A DNA stretch of 7,726 bases, from assembly GCA_023394965.1 (NCBI GenBank), contig JAEWZX010000008.1:1-7726 (forward strand), read 5' to 3'. Origin of the DNA: Pseudomonadota bacterium. Lineage in GTDB: Bacteria > Pseudomonadota > Alphaproteobacteria > Sphingomonadales > Sphingomonadaceae. A program made the translations under genes and the position numbers. Under the pieces are notes generated by a model. The model did not search any database. It had not been told where the DNA came from and worked only from the letters and a program-made list of their open reading frames with translations. The stretch's first letter is position 1. Each line of letters starts with the position of its first letter. Positions 6,764 through 7,726 of the stretch are shown here, piece after piece.

Positions 6764-6984
6764 AGCCGGGCCTCGGCTACACCAATTGCAGTCAAGCATT
6801 GGACAAGAAACACCGCTGTAAACTTGCCCCTGCTGATCTTGTTGCGGATGTTAGGCTCGCTGTCATGAACGCCGATGTCTGCCAGCTTCCCCACCAGCTC
6901 CGCATAGGTGACATTCCGACGCTTTAGCTCGGCTTTCAAGAGGCCCTTAACGCGGTCCTCCCATTCCTTTTCTTTAACGGGCAT
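6760..6984 (-). CDS. DUF6471 domain small protein, putative DNA-binding regulator
   Basis: 74-residue protein matching the pattern I associate with DUF6471: DRVKGLLKAELKRRNVTYAEL (about 10-30), then DSEPNIRNKISRGKF (41-55) and FLVQCLTAIGV (59-69). The helix-turn-helix-like spacing (VTYAELVGKLADIGV followed by NIRNKISRGKF) resembles small Xre/Cro-type regulators, so DNA binding is a reasonable inference rather than an established fact. The ATG at 6984 has a strong AAAGGAG ribosome-binding site 6 bases upstream. A near-consensus promoter (7039-7011) drives it divergently from the transposase. It is convergent with the cargo gene, the two stop codons sharing the four bases CTAA at 6760-6763. It may control element gene expression. 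Confidence 0.8.
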   Translation of the reverse strand: MPVKEKEWEDRVKGLLKAELKRRNVTYAELVGKLADIGVHDSEPNIRNKISRGKFTAVFLVQCLTAIGVAEARL

Positions 6985-7010
6985 GCGCCGCTCCTTTGAT
7001 TGCGAATATC

Positions 7011-7026
7011 ACTATAAGCGATGCAT
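7011..7026 (+). repeat. Operator-like direct repeat, copy 1
   Basis: ACTATAAGCGATGCAT. It is identical at 15 of 16 positions to the copy at 7054-7069, 43 bp away in the same orientation. It contains the -10 element (TATAGT on the minus strand) of the DUF6471 promoter and ends in the palindrome ATGCAT. Confidence 0.75.
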
Positions 7027-7039
7027 TTACCCTTTACAA
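7011..7039 (-). promoter_or_regulatory. Promoter of the DUF6471 gene
   Basis: On the minus strand TTGTAA (7039-7034) is followed after exactly 17 bases by TATAGT (7016-7011), 4/6 and 5/6 matches to the sigma-70 consensus. The start codon is at 6984. The -35 overlaps that of the divergent transposase promoter, so the two promoters should compete or be co-regulated. Confidence 0.65.
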
Positions 7040-7061
7040 GGTGACATAGTGTAACTATAAA
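7033..7061 (+). promoter_or_regulatory. Promoter of the IS1595-family transposase
   Basis: TTTACA (7033-7038) and TATAAA (7056-7061), each a 5/6 match to consensus, are separated by exactly 17 bases. Transcription would start near 7068, about 20 bases before the ATG at 7089. The -10 lies in repeat copy 2, so a protein bound to that repeat would block it. Confidence 0.7.
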
Positions 7062-7069
7062 CGATGCAT
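7054..7069 (+). repeat. Operator-like direct repeat, copy 2
   Basis: ACTATAAACGATGCAT, the partner of the copy at 7011-7026 with one G/A difference. It overlaps the transposase -10 element and the predicted transcription start. Confidence 0.75.
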
Positions 7070-7088
7070 AGGCATTGGAAACAGTTAC

Positions 7089-7604
7089 ATGGCACAGCAT
7101 TTTCTCCTCTCTGCAAAAGCTCGGACGCTCTCACTAGCGAAGGTTTTCCGCATGGGCGAAGATGCCGCTTACGGTGTGTTTTGCGATATGCGTTGGCCGG
7201 AAACAGATGGCGAGCCGGTTTGCCCTAAGTGCGGCTGTTGCGATGCTTACGCGATCAAGACCCGCCGCAAGTTCAAGTGTGTCGCTTGCTATCACCAGTA
7301 TAGCGTCACCAGCGGCACCATCTTTGCCTCGCGCAAGCTGTCTTTCACTGATCTGCTAGCAGCAATCGTGCTGTTCGTGAACGGTGCCAAGGGCATGTCG
7401 GCCCTACAGGCTTCGCGGGATCTGGACGTTCAATACAAAACTGCCTTTGTGCTGTTTCACAAGCTGCGCGAAGCGATGGCTCGCGAATTTGGCGAGCGTG
7501 AGCTTAATGGCATCGTTGAAATCGACGGCGGCTATTTCGGCGGCTACGTGAAGCCGGAAAATCGCAAACAAGACCGCAAAGACCGCCGCCTCTCGTTCAA
7601 CTGA
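7089..7604 (+). pseudogene. IS1595-family transposase, truncated by an IS3-family insertion
   Basis: The first 171 residues of a transposase normally a little over 300 long. The N-terminus MAQHFLLSAKARTLSLAKV is typical. A zinc ribbon follows (C45-x2-C48 and C64-x2-C67, ending YHQYSVTSGTIFASRKL), then the helical region FVNGAKGMSALQASRDLDVQYKTAF with its HKLREAM. The DDE-type catalytic domain starts with EIDGGYFGGY, giving the first catalytic Asp, D146. The gene ends abruptly at RRLSFN with a stop codon formed by the IS3 terminal repeat (TGA at 7602-7604). The second catalytic Asp and the final acidic or His/Asn residue are absent, so this copy cannot be active. The start is supported by a GGAA sequence about 8 bases upstream and a good promoter. 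Confidence 0.9.
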
Positions 7605-7726
7605 ACCGCCCCGGGACTACCGGAGGCCATTTGGTTTAAGTTACGCAGCCATGGAGACGTCGTCCAGCATGGCATAATATCGTTCTTCGGCTTCGGCGGG
7701 CGGGATATTGCCGATGGGCTCGAGCA
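7602..7726 (-). mobile_element. IS3-family insertion sequence, 3' end only
   Basis: The segment starts with TGAACCGCCCCGGGACTACC, which runs on into GGAGGCC and has the look of an IS3-family terminal inverted repeat (TGA...CCGG type). The C-terminus of its orfB lies 39 bases inside, on the minus strand. The other end is outside the window, so a target duplication cannot be checked. It inserted into the IS1595-family transposase gene and is therefore the younger of the two insertions. Confidence 0.8.
7641..7726 (-). CDS. IS3-family transposase OrfB, C-terminal fragment (window edge)
   Basis: The last 27 residues of the transposase are visible, reading LEPIGNIPPAEAEERYYAML, then DDVSMAA and stop. 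This (L)(L/E)PIGNIPPAEAE-x-x-YYA ending is typical of IS3-family OrfB proteins (integrase core, DDE). The catalytic core lies beyond the window edge. The gene is truncated by the window, not visibly by mutation. Its reading direction is away from the chromosome on the right and towards the IS1595 remnant. Confidence 0.85.
   Translation of the reverse strand, partial: LEPIGNIPPAEAEERYYAMLDDVSMAA

Larger units (their letters stand above)
5806..7601. mobile_element. IS1595-family element with cargo genes, left part only
   Basis: Foreign DNA begins at or just after 5803-5806, where comM homology stops. It contains an unknown cargo gene, a DUF6471 gene and an IS1595-family transposase cut at 7601. 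Base composition is clearly less GC-rich than the flanks, with more A/T-ending codons. The left end probably begins GGCATTATGTAGC at 5806, with 5798-5805 (AATTCCAC) as the candidate 8-bp target duplicate; IS1595 elements are known for 8-bp, often AT-rich duplications and some groups carry passenger genes. The right end and the second copy of the target lie outside the window or are lost, so exact ends are inferred. Confidence 0.6.

Noticed and set aside
1..7726. CRISPR arrays, tRNA or rRNA genes
   Set aside because: No regularly spaced repeats and no tRNA-like or rRNA-like sequence were seen on either strand.

Overview
The window looks like a chromosomal segment of a GC-rich alphaproteobacterium, most likely a sphingomonad (Sphingomonadaceae or Erythrobacteraceae). 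I base this on the protein flavour of RpmH, RnpA, YidD, YidC and EngB, on their minus-strand order, and on a neighbouring periplasmic ClpP-fold protein. This assignment is by recognition only; no search was run.

Positions 1-401 form a GC-rich, hairpin-dense stretch with no coding region I can support. Positions 402-3713 hold a compact minus-strand housekeeping operon, transcribed rpmH > rnpA > yidD > yidC > engB. It joins a ribosomal protein, the protein subunit of RNase P, two membrane-protein insertion factors and a ribosome-assembly GTPase. The yidD/rnpA and engB/yidC junctions overlap by a few bases, which suggests translational coupling. Upstream, also on the minus strand, a separately terminated gene (3838-4731) encodes a secreted ClpP/crotonase-like protein with a visible candidate Ser-His pair. 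It is divergent from comM.

comM (from about 4876, plus strand) encodes the Mg-chelatase-like AAA+ helicase of natural transformation. It is broken immediately after its Walker B motif. From about 5806 the sequence changes character: lower GC, different codon use and mobile-element genes. I interpret 5806-7601 as the left part of an IS1595-family element. It carries a 284-residue cargo protein of unknown function (5909-6763, plus), a 74-residue DUF6471-type small protein on the opposite strand (6760-6984, minus) and the first 171 residues of the transposase (7089 onward, plus). The transposase gene is cut by the terminal repeat of an IS3-family element (7602-7726 and beyond), whose orfB C-terminus reads in on the minus strand. 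This is therefore a nested insertion: IS3 in IS1595 in comM.

The most interesting regulatory signal lies between the DUF6471 gene and the transposase. Two near-consensus divergent promoters share their -35 region, and each -10 lies inside one copy of a 16-bp near-perfect direct repeat. This arrangement would let one regulator, plausibly the DUF6471 protein, control itself and the transposase. The best candidate for something undescribed is this small cargo module (unknown protein, DUF6471 protein, paired operator-like boxes) carried by an IS1595-type element.
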